Source: Aeromonas hydrophila subsp. hydrophila ATCC 7966
GTDB lineage: Bacteria; Pseudomonadota; Gammaproteobacteria; Enterobacterales; Aeromonadaceae
Direction of reading: 5' to 3'
Assembly (NCBI RefSeq): GCF_000014805.1
Contig: NC_008570.1
Coordinates: forward strand, 4,143,501-4,207,500
Length of the DNA stretch: 64,000 nucleotides
Made by a program: the position numbers and the translations under genes. The notes beneath the pieces are model-generated. The model had not been told where the DNA came from. It did not search any database and worked only from the letters and a program-made list of their open reading frames with translations. Each line of letters begins with the position of its first letter. Within the stretch, counting starts at the first letter, position 1. Shown here piece by piece: positions 19,655-27,924 of this stretch.

Positions 19655-20434
19655 GTGGACAGCTTTCTGTTATACGCCCTCGCGGCCGGCCTCGGCATCG
19701 CCCTGCTGGCCGGCCCCCTCGGCAGCTTTGTGGTGTGGCGCAAGATGGCCTATTTTGGCGACACCCTCTCCCACGCCTGCCTGTTCGGCATCGCGCTCGG
19801 CATCCTGCTGCAGGTCGATCTCACCCTGGCGGTGGTGGTCTGCTGCCTCGCCATGGCGATGCTGCTGGTGATCATGAGCCGCAACCAGCAGGTGGCCACC
19901 GACACCCTACTCGGCATCCTGGCCCACAGCGCCCTGTCGCTCGGCCTGGTCACCTTGAGCTTCATGGACAACGTGCGGGTAGATCTGATGGCCTACCTGT
20001 TCGGCGACCTGCTCTCGGTACAACCGATGGACCTGCTCTGGATCTATGGCGGCGGCGCCCTGGTGCTGCTCACCCTGTGGCGGCTGTGGGATCCCCTTCT
20101 CTCCATGACCATCTCGGAAGAGCTGGCCCGGGTGGAAGGGGTAAGGGTCGATGTACTGCGCTGCGTGCTGATGCTGCTGATTGGCTTGGTGATCGCGGTG
20201 GCGATGAAGTTTGTCGGGGCGCTGATCATCACCTCCTTGCTGATCATCCCTGCGGCAACGGCCCGCCGATTCAGCCGGACGCCTGAACAAATGGCCGGCT
20301 TTGCCGCTCTCATCGGCTGCCTTGCCGTGCTCGGCGGACTGCTGCTCTCCTGGTATCAGGACACCCCGGCCGGCCCTTCGGTGGTGGTCTGCGCCACCAG
20401 CCTGTTTATCCTGAGCCAGTTCAAGAAAGCCTGA
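19655..20434 (+). CDS. znuB: Zinc ABC transporter permease ZnuB
   Basis: A 259-residue membrane permease of the ABC-3 family with about seven to eight membrane segments. Family blocks are [19 protein letters not shown] near residue 25 and [18 protein letters not shown] near residue 190. It starts with GTG; AGGAT lies six bases upstream. It forms an operon with znuC under the Zur-like site. Confidence 0.96.
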   Translation: MDSFLLYALAAGLGIALLAGPLGSFVVWRKMAYFGDTLSHACLFGIALGILLQVDLTLAVVVCCLAMAMLLVIMSRNQQVATDTLLGILAHSALSLGLVTLSFMDNVRVDLMAYLFGDLLSVQPMDLLWIYGGGALVLLTLWRLWDPLLSMTISEELARVEGVRVDVLRCVLMLLIGLVIAVAMKFVGALIITSLLIIPAATARRFSRTPEQMAGFAALIGCLAVLGGLLLSWYQDTPAGPSVVVCATSLFILSQFKKA

Positions 20435-20524
20435 ACCCAAGTGGCCTGAGCCTTGCCGTCAGGCCACTCCATCTCTCGGCCCTTCGCTGGATCTCCGCCA
20501 CCAAGCAGCTCGTGCTGAGCCGAT

Positions 20525-21442
20525 TCACACCCGCCTGAGCGGTTCATTCTCGCCGGGACGCAGGCTGGCTTGCGCCTCCTGCCAGAGCCACTGGCGCAGC
20601 CGGCTGATGGCGGGCTCATGGACACGCGAACGCTTGCAGACGAAATAGAAGTTGTCCCCGGTCTCGAGTGCATGCAGCGGCAGTCGTACCAGACCGGGAT
20701 CCTCCGGCTGCAGCATATAGTCGTTGATGAGCGCCACCCCCTGATCCCAGTTGGCCGCCTCCAGTGCCAGCAGAATGTGGCTGAAATGGTGCATCCTCGC
20801 CTCGGGGGCGATCGTCAGCCCGCCCACGTCGGCCCAGCGCCGCCAATCCTCCCCCTTCTCCTTGTAGATCGCCTGGATGGAGAGCAGCGGCAGTTGCCAC
20901 AGGGCCGCAGGCCACTCACCCTCCACCTGCTGCCACAGCCGCCGGCTGCACACCGGCATCAGCCGCTCCCGATAGAGCAGATCGTGCATATAGCCAGGCC
21001 CCTTAGGGGAGACAGTGATGAAGCAGTCCGCCACCCGATCGGAGAGTTCAGGATCCTCCGCCACCATCTCCAGGCTGAGATCCAGCTCGGGATAGAGCTG
21101 GCGCAGCCCCGCCAGGCGCGGGATCAGCCACTTCACCGCAAACGAGCTGTAGACAGCGAGCCGGATCCGCATTTCGCCACCACCGCGCAACTGCTCGCTG
21201 CTCTGGGCAATCTGGCCGAGCCCGGCGGAGATCCCCTCGAAATAGACCTCCCCCTGCGCCGTCAACGACAGCAGCCGGCCCTGGCGCAGCAGCAATCGCT
21301 CGCCCAGAAAATCCTCCAGCAAGCGGATCTGGTGGCTGACCGCGCTCTGGCTGACGTTGAGCTCAACCGCGGCGCGAGAAAAGCTGAGCAGGCGGGCAAC
21401 CACTTCGAAGTATTGAACGGCACGCAGGGGAGGCAGCTTCAT
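20525..21442 (-). CDS. LysR-family regulator (GcvA-like subgroup)
   Basis: The 305-residue protein has an N-terminal helix-turn-helix (LSFSRAAVELNVSQSAVSHQ, residues about 18-37, then LEDFLGERLLLRQGR) and a type 2 periplasmic-binding effector domain. The opening MKLPPLRAVQYFEVVARL resembles the GcvA group. It is divergent from the DMT exporter at 21534 with about 90 bases between, so it probably controls that gene and itself. The effector is unknown. Confidence 0.93.
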   Translation of the reverse strand: MKLPPLRAVQYFEVVARLLSFSRAAVELNVSQSAVSHQIRLLEDFLGERLLLRQGRLLSLTAQGEVYFEGISAGLGQIAQSSEQLRGGGEMRIRLAVYSSFAVKWLIPRLAGLRQLYPELDLSLEMVAEDPELSDRVADCFITVSPKGPGYMHDLLYRERLMPVCSRRLWQQVEGEWPAALWQLPLLSIQAIYKEKGEDWRRWADVGGLTIAPEARMHHFSHILLALEAANWDQGVALINDYMLQPEDPGLVRLPLHALETGDNFYFVCKRSRVHEPAISRLRQWLWQEAQASLRPGENEPLRRV

Positions 21443-21533
21443 TATCCAAAATTCTCATGCATGGTGATTTTTTATCATTTTACTGGATAACGGCACGCGG
21501 GCTACCCTTCCCTCATCAAACATGGGAGGTGGT

Positions 21534-22391
21534 ATGAATGCAGTGGGGATCGGCATCCTTTATCTGGTGCTGGGCAATATGGTGGCGGTCTTTTCCGACG
21601 CGTTGGTCAAGGTGCTGGAGCCGGACCAGCCGGTGTTCCAGTTCGTCTTCTTCCGCCAGCTCTCCGCCGCCATCCTGCTGGCACCCTGGCTGCTCTGGTC
21701 ATGGCGTCGCAACCCGCCGGTGGCGCTCAAGTGGCATCTGCTGCGGGCCCATATCTGGGCGGTCGGCGTCTGCCTGATGGTGATCGCCCTCACCCGGCTG
21801 CCGCTGGCCACCGCCAACGCCCTCTTCTATGCGGCGCCGCTGATGATGGTGCCGCTGGCGGTGTGGCTGGCGGGGGAAGCGATCTCGCGCCAGAAGGTGC
21901 TGACCGCCTTCATCGGCTTTGTCGGGGTGCTGATCGTGCTGCGTCCCACCGAGGTGAACTGGGCGGCGCTGGCGGCGCTCGGGGTGGCGCTCTCCATGGC
22001 GCTCAACAATCTGCTGATCAAGCGGATCCCGCTCCAGCAGCCCATCGCCCAGACCCTGTTCTTTACCAACGTGTTGAGCATGCCCTTCATCATGGCGCTG
22101 GCCTGGTGGGAAGGGGGCGACTGGCAGTGGCAGATGTGGTGGCCCGCCTTCGGCTCTTCGGCGCTGATCATGGTCTATGCGGGATTGTGCGTGGTGGCCT
22201 ATCGCAAGGCGGAGGCGAGCAAGATCGCCTCGGCGGAGTACACCGGCCTGCTGATGGCGGTCGCCATCGGGGTGTGGCTGTTCGATGAGCAGCCGGGCCT
22301 GCCGCTGCTGCTGGGGTGCCTGTGCATCATACTGCCGCTCATCGCCATGGCCCGCAGCAAGCCCAAACCACAGGTCGAACCGGCGCTCTAG
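21534..22391 (+). CDS. DMT-family (EamA) transporter
   Basis: A 285-residue inner-membrane protein with ten predicted segments in two EamA halves (SDALVKVLEPDQPVFQFVFF at the first, VALSMALNNLLIKRIP at the second). Such proteins export amino acids or other metabolites; the substrate cannot be read. The ATG at 21534 has GGAGG four bases upstream. It is probably regulated by the divergent LysR protein. Confidence 0.92.
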   Translation: MNAVGIGILYLVLGNMVAVFSDALVKVLEPDQPVFQFVFFRQLSAAILLAPWLLWSWRRNPPVALKWHLLRAHIWAVGVCLMVIALTRLPLATANALFYAAPLMMVPLAVWLAGEAISRQKVLTAFIGFVGVLIVLRPTEVNWAALAALGVALSMALNNLLIKRIPLQQPIAQTLFFTNVLSMPFIMALAWWEGGDWQWQMWWPAFGSSALIMVYAGLCVVAYRKAEASKIASAEYTGLLMAVAIGVWLFDEQPGLPLLLGCLCIILPLIAMARSKPKPQVEPAL

Positions 22392-22401
22392 CCAACGAGG
22401 G

Positions 22402-22983
22402 TCACCCCAGCAGTGGGGCGACCCTTTGTTGCAGATGGGAGATCACATCCTGCTCGAACCAGAGGTTCTTCTTGAGCCAGAAGGTGTTGCGCGGTGACGG
22501 GTGCGGCAGCGGCAACCAGGCCGGGCCGTAGTCCGCCCAGCTGCGTACCGTCTCGGTCAGCGACCCTTTCGCCGCATCCCGCAGGTAGTAGGCTTGCGCA
22601 TACTGGCCGATCAGCAGGGTCAGCTCGATGTTGGGTAGCAGCATCAGCACCTTGTCGTGCCAGGTGGGTGCACATTCGGGGCGCGGTGGCAGATCTCCTG
22701 ACTTGCCCTTGCCGGGATAACAGAGCCCCATCGGCATGATGGCGATACGGGATTCATCGTAAAAGGTGGCCTTGTCCACCCCGAGCCACTGGCGCAGGCG
22801 ATCGCCGGAGGGATCGTCCCAGGGGATGCCGCTGGCATGCACCCGGGTGCCGGGCGCCTGGCCGATGATCAGCAGACGGGCGCGCTCGCTGCCACGGATC
22901 ACCGGTCTGGGCCCAAGCGGCAAGTGTGCCTCGCACAGGCGGCAGGCACGGATCTGTTCAAACAAACTGTCGAGTCGGTTCAT
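22402..22983 (-). CDS. Uracil-DNA glycosylase superfamily protein
   Basis: The 193-residue protein has the family opening CRLCEAHLPLGPRPVIRG, the motif LLIIGQAPGTRVHASGIPWDDPSGDRL in shorter recognisable pieces (GQAPG, GIPWDD), and a final PHPSPRNTFWLKKN block. It resembles the family 4/5-like group, but only two N-terminal cysteines are clear (CRLC), so an iron-sulfur cluster is doubtful. Whether it removes uracil is unproven. It converges on the DMT gene. Confidence 0.85.
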   Translation of the reverse strand: MNRLDSLFEQIRACRLCEAHLPLGPRPVIRGSERARLLIIGQAPGTRVHASGIPWDDPSGDRLRQWLGVDKATFYDESRIAIMPMGLCYPGKGKSGDLPPRPECAPTWHDKVLMLLPNIELTLLIGQYAQAYYLRDAAKGSLTETVRSWADYGPAWLPLPHPSPRNTFWLKKNLWFEQDVISHLQQRVAPLLG

Positions 22984-23085
22984 GGGCCCGATAGTAGCAG
23001 AGTTTTCCGCCGGATCCTGCTTGTGAAAGATTCAGCAGATACTTATCATGCAGCCACACTTGTTTAATTTAATAAACGGAGCGAG

Positions 23086-23988
23086 ATGAAGAACTGGATG
23101 GGCACCGGCAGCGCGGCCCTCTCATTCGTGCTGTGGGGCATGTTGCCCCTCTATTACCAGTTCATGCCCGCGGTCAACATGTGGGAACTGCTCTCCCACC
23201 GGGTACTCTGGTCGGCGGTGCTGCTGGGCCTTCTGTTCCTCCTCATCGGCTACCGGGTACCCTGGGCGCGACTGCGCAGCGAACCGCGCCAGCTCGGTCT
23301 CATCCTGCTGGCCGGCCCCGTCATGTCCATCAGCTGGTGCATGTTCACCTGGTGCCTCACCACCGGCCAGGTGCTGGCCACCAGCCTCGCCTTCTTCATG
23401 ACGCCGCTGTTCAACATCGTGTTTGCCGTGTTGTTCCTCAAAGAGAAGCTCACCCCGCAAAAACACCTGGCGGTGGCGCTGGCACTGGCCGGGCTGGCCT
23501 ACATGCTCTTTTCTTACGGCCAGCTGCCCTGGTTCTCTCTCATCATGGGGGCCAACTTCGCCCTCTACGGTCTGCTCAAGAAGAAGGTCCACTATGACGC
23601 CGGCGTCAGCCTCTACCTCGAGGCGCTGGTGCAGCTGCCCGTCGCCCTGCTGATCATCGGCGCTCTGGCGGTGAGCGGCGCCAGCCAGTTCGTGGCCGGT
23701 GACTGGACCGAGCGACTGCTGCTGATGGGCAGCGCCCCCGCCACCCTGCTGCCGGTGGGGCTGTTCTGCTACGGCATGATGCGCACCCGCATGAGCACGG
23801 TGGGTCTGTTGCAGTACATAGAGCCCAGCCTCGCCTTCCTGCTCGCCATCTTCTGGTTTGGCGAGACGCCGGATCCGGTGAAATCGGTGGGGTTTGCCTT
23901 CGTCTGGGCCGGCCTGCTGGTGAGCCTGCTGCCGCTGCACAAACTCAGGCGCGGGGCCGGCAACCCTGCTCAGGGCCTGCCACGATAG
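23086..23988 (+). CDS. rarD: RarD-type EamA transporter
   Basis: A 300-residue membrane protein of the RarD group, with ten predicted segments and the characteristic start SFVLWGMLPLYYQF, SHRVLWSAVLLG and the central ISWCMFTWCLTTGQVLATSL region in parts. RarD was named for chloramphenicol sensitivity; its natural substrate is unknown. ACGGAG lies upstream of the ATG. The 3' end overlaps the convergent binding-protein gene by 19 bases. Confidence 0.92.
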   Translation: MKNWMGTGSAALSFVLWGMLPLYYQFMPAVNMWELLSHRVLWSAVLLGLLFLLIGYRVPWARLRSEPRQLGLILLAGPVMSISWCMFTWCLTTGQVLATSLAFFMTPLFNIVFAVLFLKEKLTPQKHLAVALALAGLAYMLFSYGQLPWFSLIMGANFALYGLLKKKVHYDAGVSLYLEALVQLPVALLIIGALAVSGASQFVAGDWTERLLLMGSAPATLLPVGLFCYGMMRTRMSTVGLLQYIEPSLAFLLAIFWFGETPDPVKSVGFAFVWAGLLVSLLPLHKLRRGAGNPAQGLPR

Positions 23989-24704
23989 GACTCCAGGATG
24001 GCGTGCCACTTGGGATCCCGGTCCATCTGCTCGGCGATGTCGTTCAGTCGGGAGTACAGTGCGCTGCGGGATTTTGGCAACAGAATGTGGCGGGTATAGC
24101 TGGACTGGGCAAAGGGCGAGACGAACAGCTTGCCCTCGAAGGCCGGGTCATGGGTGAAGAAGGTGAGCGCCGAGCCCGGCACCAGGGTCACGTCGATGCG
24201 ACCGCGCACCAGCAGGCTGAAGTTGGTCTTGACCTTCTTGGCATCGACCCGCACCAGATCGCCTCTGACCGCCGCCTCGTCGATGCCCTGATAGCGATAC
24301 CCCTCAATGCCGCCGAAGGTCATCCCCTTGAGTGAGTCGGGCCCGCGATAAGTGACCGGCCTGGCGACGCTGGAGATGAGCTCGTTGGTATCGCGCATGA
24401 TGGGAAAGGTCCAGAGGTAGAGCTCGCGCTGGGGATCCCCCACCCAGGCGGGATTGACCCAGGCCACCAGACCGTCGAAGCCAGGATCCGACATTTCCAG
24501 CGCCAGTCTGGCCCGATTCACCAGCCAAAGTTCCAGCCTGGGTTCTCCACCAAGCTTTTCATTGAGATACTTGACCAGATCCCGGCTCAGACCGGTCTGC
24601 TCCCCGGTCATGAAGGGGGGGTGCTGATGATAGTCGTAGAGACGCAGCGTCTCGCCATGAGCCGATATCGACAGCAAACACCACAACCACCACCACGCTC
24701 GCAT
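23970..24704 (-). CDS. Periplasmic solute-binding protein (SBP_bac_3 type)
   Basis: The 244-residue secreted protein has a short signal peptide (MRAWWWLWCLLSISAHG) and then an amino-acid-type binding fold (LRLYDYHQHPPFM, GLSRDLVKYLNEKLGG). No ABC permease lies near, so it may be an orphan receptor. GGAGG precedes the ATG. The ligand is unknown. The end overlaps rarD. Confidence 0.85.
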   Translation of the reverse strand: MRAWWWLWCLLSISAHGETLRLYDYHQHPPFMTGEQTGLSRDLVKYLNEKLGGEPRLELWLVNRARLALEMSDPGFDGLVAWVNPAWVGDPQRELYLWTFPIMRDTNELISSVARPVTYRGPDSLKGMTFGGIEGYRYQGIDEAAVRGDLVRVDAKKVKTNFSLLVRGRIDVTLVPGSALTFFTHDPAFEGKLFVSPFAQSSYTRHILLPKSRSALYSRLNDIAEQMDRDPKWHAILESYRGRP

Positions 24705-24748
24705 CGCACCTCCTTGAGCTGCTCTTGAGTGTGGCACAGAGAGATCGA

Positions 24749-25159
24749 ATGAGAGAACCCGCTCCCGGCGCCGAACCGGTTGCCACTCCACCCGCCAGCC
24801 ACTGGTTCATTTACATGGTGCGCACCGCCAGCGGCCTGCTCTATACCGGGATCAGCACGGACCCGCTCCGCCGCCTGCGCCAGCATCAGAGCGGCAAGGG
24901 GTCCCGCGCCCTGCGTGGCAAGGGGCCGCTGACACTGGCGTGGCAGCAGGCCGTCGGCGAGAAAGGGGCGGCGCTGCGCCTCGAATACCGGCTCAAGCAA
25001 CAGAGCAAGGCCTTCAAGGAGCAGCTGCTCACCCAGCCGGAGCGCTGGCTCGCCTGCAGTCAGTCCTGGCTCGCCACCGCCCAGACACAAAAAAGGCCGC
25101 GGTACGCAGCGGCCAAGGAAGGATCCGATAACAGGGAGTGTCAACGGCAGGTTGATTAA
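24749..25159 (+). CDS. GIY-YIG domain protein (YhbQ-like), C-terminus within a repeat
   Basis: A 136-residue protein with a GIY-YIG nuclease-type domain at about 18-95: HWFIYMVRTASGLLYTGIS, RRLRQHQSG, then the Glu-containing ALRLEYRLKQQSK. YhbQ relatives are about 100 residues. The last 25 residues here (from QTQKRPRYAAAK) are encoded by the first copy of a 103-bp tandem repeat that also holds a terminator for the opposite strand, so the tail is probably not functional. Start codon choice is open: ATG 24749, or TTG 24725 and GTG 24731. The role of YhbQ proteins is uncertain. Confidence 0.83.
   Translation: MREPAPGAEPVATPPASHWFIYMVRTASGLLYTGISTDPLRRLRQHQSGKGSRALRGKGPLTLAWQQAVGEKGAALRLEYRLKQQSKAFKEQLLTQPERWLACSQSWLATAQTQKRPRYAAAKEGSDNRECQRQVD
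25089..25114 (-). terminator. Terminator, outer copy (repeat unit 1)
   Basis: On the minus strand, stem GGCCGC / GCGGCC with an eight-base loop is followed by six T. It lies inside the GIY-YIG reading frame of the other strand. Confidence 0.8.
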
Positions 25160-25191
25160 CCAGCTTGTGCCGGCGGCTGAACAGCAGACAC

Positions 25192-25217
25192 AAAAAAGGC
25201 CGCGGTATGCAGCGGCC
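25192..25217 (-). terminator. Terminator of the psp-type operon (repeat unit 2)
   Basis: The same stem GGCCGC / GCGGCC and T-run, directly downstream of the small membrane-protein gene. With the outer copy it forms two terminators in series. Confidence 0.85.
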
Positions 25218-25243
25218 AAGGAAGGATCCGGTAACAGGGAGTG

Positions 25244-25462
25244 TCAACGGTAGGTATTAGCCTGCTTGCGCCGGCTGCTGATGAACCAGCACACCACCAG
25301 CAGCACCAGCAACCAGGGCGCCAGCTTGATGATGAGGGCAAACATGCCGGCCAGGGCGCCAAACAGCACGAAGACGCCGCTCACCAGCAGCATGGCCAGC
25401 ACGGTGAACCCGGCCAGCGCCATGCCGACCAGAACCAGCATCAAGACGATAAATTCCAGCAT
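25244..25462 (-). CDS. Small membrane protein in the psp-type operon
   Basis: A 72-residue protein with two long hydrophobic stretches (about residues 4-30 and 32-62) and a basic C-terminus (SSRRKQANTYR). I do not recognise a named family. It is the last gene after pspA and pspC-like, so a role in envelope stress is inferred from position. Its 3' end is the source of the tandem repeat downstream. Confidence 0.75.
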   Translation of the reverse strand: MLEFIVLMLVLVGMALAGFTVLAMLLVSGVFVLFGALAGMFALIIKLAPWLLVLLVVCWFISSRRKQANTYR

Positions 25463-25504
25463 GTGTTGCTCCTCACTGGGTTAATGCGGCTGAGTGACCC
25501 GGGG

Positions 25505-25711
25505 TCAATCCAGCCAGCGCTTCAATTCACGACGGGGCGGCATGATCAATACCGCCAGCAGATAGGCGGCCAGCGCCAGGGGCGGTATCAGGATCAGCGC
25601 CATCAGGGCCGCAACCCGCACCGTCACCCTGGAGAGCCCCAGCCCGTTGGCGATGCCGGCGCAGACCCCGGTCAACTTGCGATGGGCAAGGTCCTTCGGC
25701 CAGGGCGTCAT
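25505..25711 (-). CDS. pspC: PspC-domain protein, minimal form
   Basis: The 68-residue protein is just the PspC domain: RKLTGVCAGIANGLGLSRV followed by one membrane segment (ALMALILIPPLALAAYLLAVLI) and a basic end. E. coli PspC is about 119 residues with a periplasmic C-terminal part that this one lacks. It follows pspA by two bases. No pspB is present. Confidence 0.87.
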   Translation of the reverse strand: MTPWPKDLAHRKLTGVCAGIANGLGLSRVTVRVAALMALILIPPLALAAYLLAVLIMPPRRELKRWLD

Positions 25712-25713
25712 GG

Positions 25714-26376
25714 TTATGCCTCCACCTTCTGATCCTTCAGCCGGGCCAGTTCACGCTCAATCTCGTCGTTCAGCTCCAGCTCGCGGAACTGGGCCTCCAG
25801 CGAGGGGTTCTGCCCCAGGGTTGCCGCCTCCAGCTGGGCTTCCAGCTGATCGACCCGGCCCTGAAAGCCGTCAAAACGGGCCATCAGCTCGTGCATGCGC
25901 TGATTGTCTACCTGGGCACGGGCCCGCAGCCGGCTGTGGGCGGTCTGCTCGCGCAGAGTCAGCAGCTTCTGCTTCTCGCGCGCCTCGGTCAGCTTGGCGG
26001 CCAGCCGCTCGCTGTCGGCGGTGAGCTGGGCCAGCACCTCGGCGACCCGCGCCTTGTCCTGCTCCAGCTGTTCGCATTTTTTGACCTCGGCCAGCTTCTC
26101 GGTCAGCGCGGCCCGGGCCAGGTCCTCGCGCCCCTTCTGGATGGCGAGTTCGGCCTTGGCCGACCACTCCAGGATCTGGTGTTGCAACGCCTGTTGATGG
26201 CGCTCCAGCTGCTTCTGTTCGGCAATGACGCGGGCGGCCTGGGTTCTCATCTCGACCTGGACCTGCTCCATCTCTTCGATCATCAGCCGCAGCATCTTCT
26301 CCGGCTCTTCGCTCTTGTCGAGCAGGCTGTGTAGGTTGGCATTGATCACGTCGGTCAGGCGGCTAAATACGCTCAT
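25714..26376 (-). CDS. pspA: Phage-shock protein A (PspA/IM30 family)
   Basis: PspA binds stressed inner membrane and, in E. coli, also restrains the activator PspF. The 220-residue product is almost all coiled coil, with the family start MSVFSRLTDVINANLHSLLD and the segment KMLRLMIEEMEQ. AGGAA lies seven bases before the ATG. It leads an operon with pspC and a small membrane gene, behind a sigma-54-type promoter. No pspF is adjacent. Confidence 0.94.
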   Translation of the reverse strand: MSVFSRLTDVINANLHSLLDKSEEPEKMLRLMIEEMEQVQVEMRTQAARVIAEQKQLERHQQALQHQILEWSAKAELAIQKGREDLARAALTEKLAEVKKCEQLEQDKARVAEVLAQLTADSERLAAKLTEAREKQKLLTLREQTAHSRLRARAQVDNQRMHELMARFDGFQGRVDQLEAQLEAATLGQNPSLEAQFRELELNDEIERELARLKDQKVEA

Positions 26377-26422
26377 GGTCTGGTTCCTTGTTCATGGGGA
26401 TGGCTATCTCTTCCCATAACAT

Positions 26423-26439
26423 TACAAGAGCCGTGCCAA
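26423..26439 (-). promoter_or_regulatory. Sigma-54 promoter of pspA
   Basis: On the minus strand TTGGCACG-GCTC-TTGTA matches the sigma-54 consensus TGGCACG-N4-TTGCA except for GT instead of GC at -12; GG to GT spacing is the required ten bases. Transcription would start near 26412. Palindromic GGTGATTTTCACC at 26525-26537, about 110 bases upstream, is a possible activator site. Confidence 0.83.
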
Positions 26440-26540
26440 GATGATTTTTCCTTTATTTACATATAGATGAGGTTTTATCAGGTATTTTCAATATCGTCTT
26501 GGTGGCGAAAAATACCGATCTAGTGGTGATTTTCACCAAT

Positions 26541-26563
26541 AAAAAAGGGAGCCGGTGGCTCCC
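26541..26563 (-). terminator. Terminator after plsC
   Basis: On the minus strand stem GGGAGCC / GGCTCCC with a three-base loop is followed by TTTTTT. Confidence 0.9.
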
Positions 26564-26583
26564 TCATGCAATCAGCGGCGTAC

Positions 26584-27312
26584 TCAGGCGGCCCGGGGAT
26601 GACCGAGCTGGCTGTCCAGCTCCGCCAGCTTCGCCTCCATCCGGGCACGGCAGTTGTCGGAGAGATCGCGAATACCGGCGGCGCCGTGCTCCTTGCTGCA
26701 GACCGGGGCCATCACTTCCAGCAGCACCTCGCCGTTGTCCCAGCGGTTGAGATCGATCTGGCCGAAGTAGCTGGAGCAAACGATGGGCACCACCGGCACC
26801 TCGGCCTGTACCGCGGTGTGGAAGGCCCCCGCCTTGAACGGCAGCAGGCCGCGCCCCTTGGAGCGGGTCCCCTCCGGGAACATCCAGATGGAAGTGCCGC
26901 GATTCTTGATGCGCTCCACCACCTGGCCGATAGTGCCGATGGCGCGGGAGCGGTTGGAGCGGTCGATCAGCACGTTGCCGGAGAGCCAGAAGATGAGGCC
27001 GAAGAAGGGCAACCACAGCAGGCTCTTCTTGCCCACCGCCACCACGCCGGGCTGCACCGCGCCGGTCACGGTGAAGATGTCGTAGTTGCTCTGGTGGTTG
27101 CAGACGTAGACCGCCGGCCCCACCGATTTGACCTCGTCGGCCACCGTCACCCGGACCTTGAGGCCGATCAGCGGGCAGACAGCATGGTACATGCGGGCGA
27201 AGACATAGACGTTGTTGGGATGGCGCGGACGCACCAGGCAAAGCAGCAGACCGAACAGGAACCAGAAGATGAGCAGCAGACCAAGCAGCAGCACACGGGC
27301 AAGTTTGAGCAT
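26584..27312 (-). CDS. plsC: 1-acyl-sn-glycerol-3-phosphate acyltransferase
   Basis: PlsC makes phosphatidic acid at the inner membrane. The 242-residue protein has an N-terminal membrane segment (VLLLGLLLIFWFLFGLLL), the catalytic HX4D motif NHQSNYD near residue 73, and the glycerophosphate-binding FPEGTRSKG near residue 145. It is a single gene flanked by a terminator on its 3' side. Confidence 0.94.
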   Translation of the reverse strand: MLKLARVLLLGLLLIFWFLFGLLLCLVRPRHPNNVYVFARMYHAVCPLIGLKVRVTVADEVKSVGPAVYVCNHQSNYDIFTVTGAVQPGVVAVGKKSLLWLPFFGLIFWLSGNVLIDRSNRSRAIGTIGQVVERIKNRGTSIWMFPEGTRSKGRGLLPFKAGAFHTAVQAEVPVVPIVCSSYFGQIDLNRWDNGEVLLEVMAPVCSKEHGAAGIRDLSDNCRARMEAKLAELDSQLGHPRAA

Positions 27313-27488
27313 CGAACACCTCGGATTTTGACTCGGCGCAGTATACTGGTCCCCCTTTTAGCGAACAAGCGTTCGCCAAACAGAACCGACCACCCCTGCT
27401 GCCCGCCCCTCTGCCTTAAAACGGACGGCGGCTTGCCCCACCCGGCGTTGGCCGTTAGGATGTGGCCATCTTGATGAACGGGGCGAGC

Positions 27489-27869
27489 ATGATTCACCAA
27501 CAACGCGTGGCGAAACGACTCCTGCTGCTGGTCTGCCTGCTGGTGCTCAATTGCGCTGCCCAGCCGCTGGCCCGGCTGGCCCTGCTCGATCACGCTCTCA
27601 GCTGTCAGGCCCTGCCCTCCTTCGTCACGGCCGACGACCAGGCTGACAAGAGCACGCCCGCCAGCCCGCAGCCCAACAGCTGCCAGCTCAACGGCAAGTG
27701 GCTGAGCGCCACCACCCTGCTCTGCCTCGAGCAGCTGTTCTTTGCGGTGGCCCTGCTCATCGCGCTGCTGGCCCCGCTCTGGCGCTACACGCCGCCACTG
27801 CCGCCACCACGGGCCGTGTCGCCCCCCGAACGACGACTTCACCTCACCCTCTGTGTCTGGCGGGAATGA
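27489..27869 (+). CDS. scsA: ScsA-like small membrane protein
   Basis: The 126-residue product has an N-terminal hydrophobic segment (RLLLLVCLLVLNCAAQP), a periplasmic part with two cysteines (LSCQAL and NSCQLN) and a second hydrophobic stretch near residue 90. Position as first gene before scsB, scsC and scsD matches ScsA of the suppressor-of-copper-sensitivity locus known from Salmonella. Sequence likeness to ScsA was not tested. ATG 27474 is an alternative start. Confidence 0.68.
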   Translation: MIHQQRVAKRLLLLVCLLVLNCAAQPLARLALLDHALSCQALPSFVTADDQADKSTPASPQPNSCQLNGKWLSATTLLCLEQLFFAVALLIALLAPLWRYTPPLPPPRAVSPPERRLHLTLCVWRE

Positions 27870-27924
27870 GTTCAGCCGCGCTTTTTTGAGCCTGCTGTCA
27901 TTCATTTTTTGCGAGACAACATCT

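Larger units (their letters stand above)
25082..25255. repeat. 103-bp tandem direct repeat carrying two terminators
   Basis: A 71-base block at 25082-25152 recurs at 25185-25255 with three differences (C/T, A/G, C/T). The bases between and after the copies are also related (ATTAACCAGCTTGTGCCGG versus ATTAGCCTGCTTGCGCCGG), so the duplicated unit is about 103 bases. It derives from the 3' end and terminator of the small membrane-protein gene at 25244. Confidence 0.93.
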
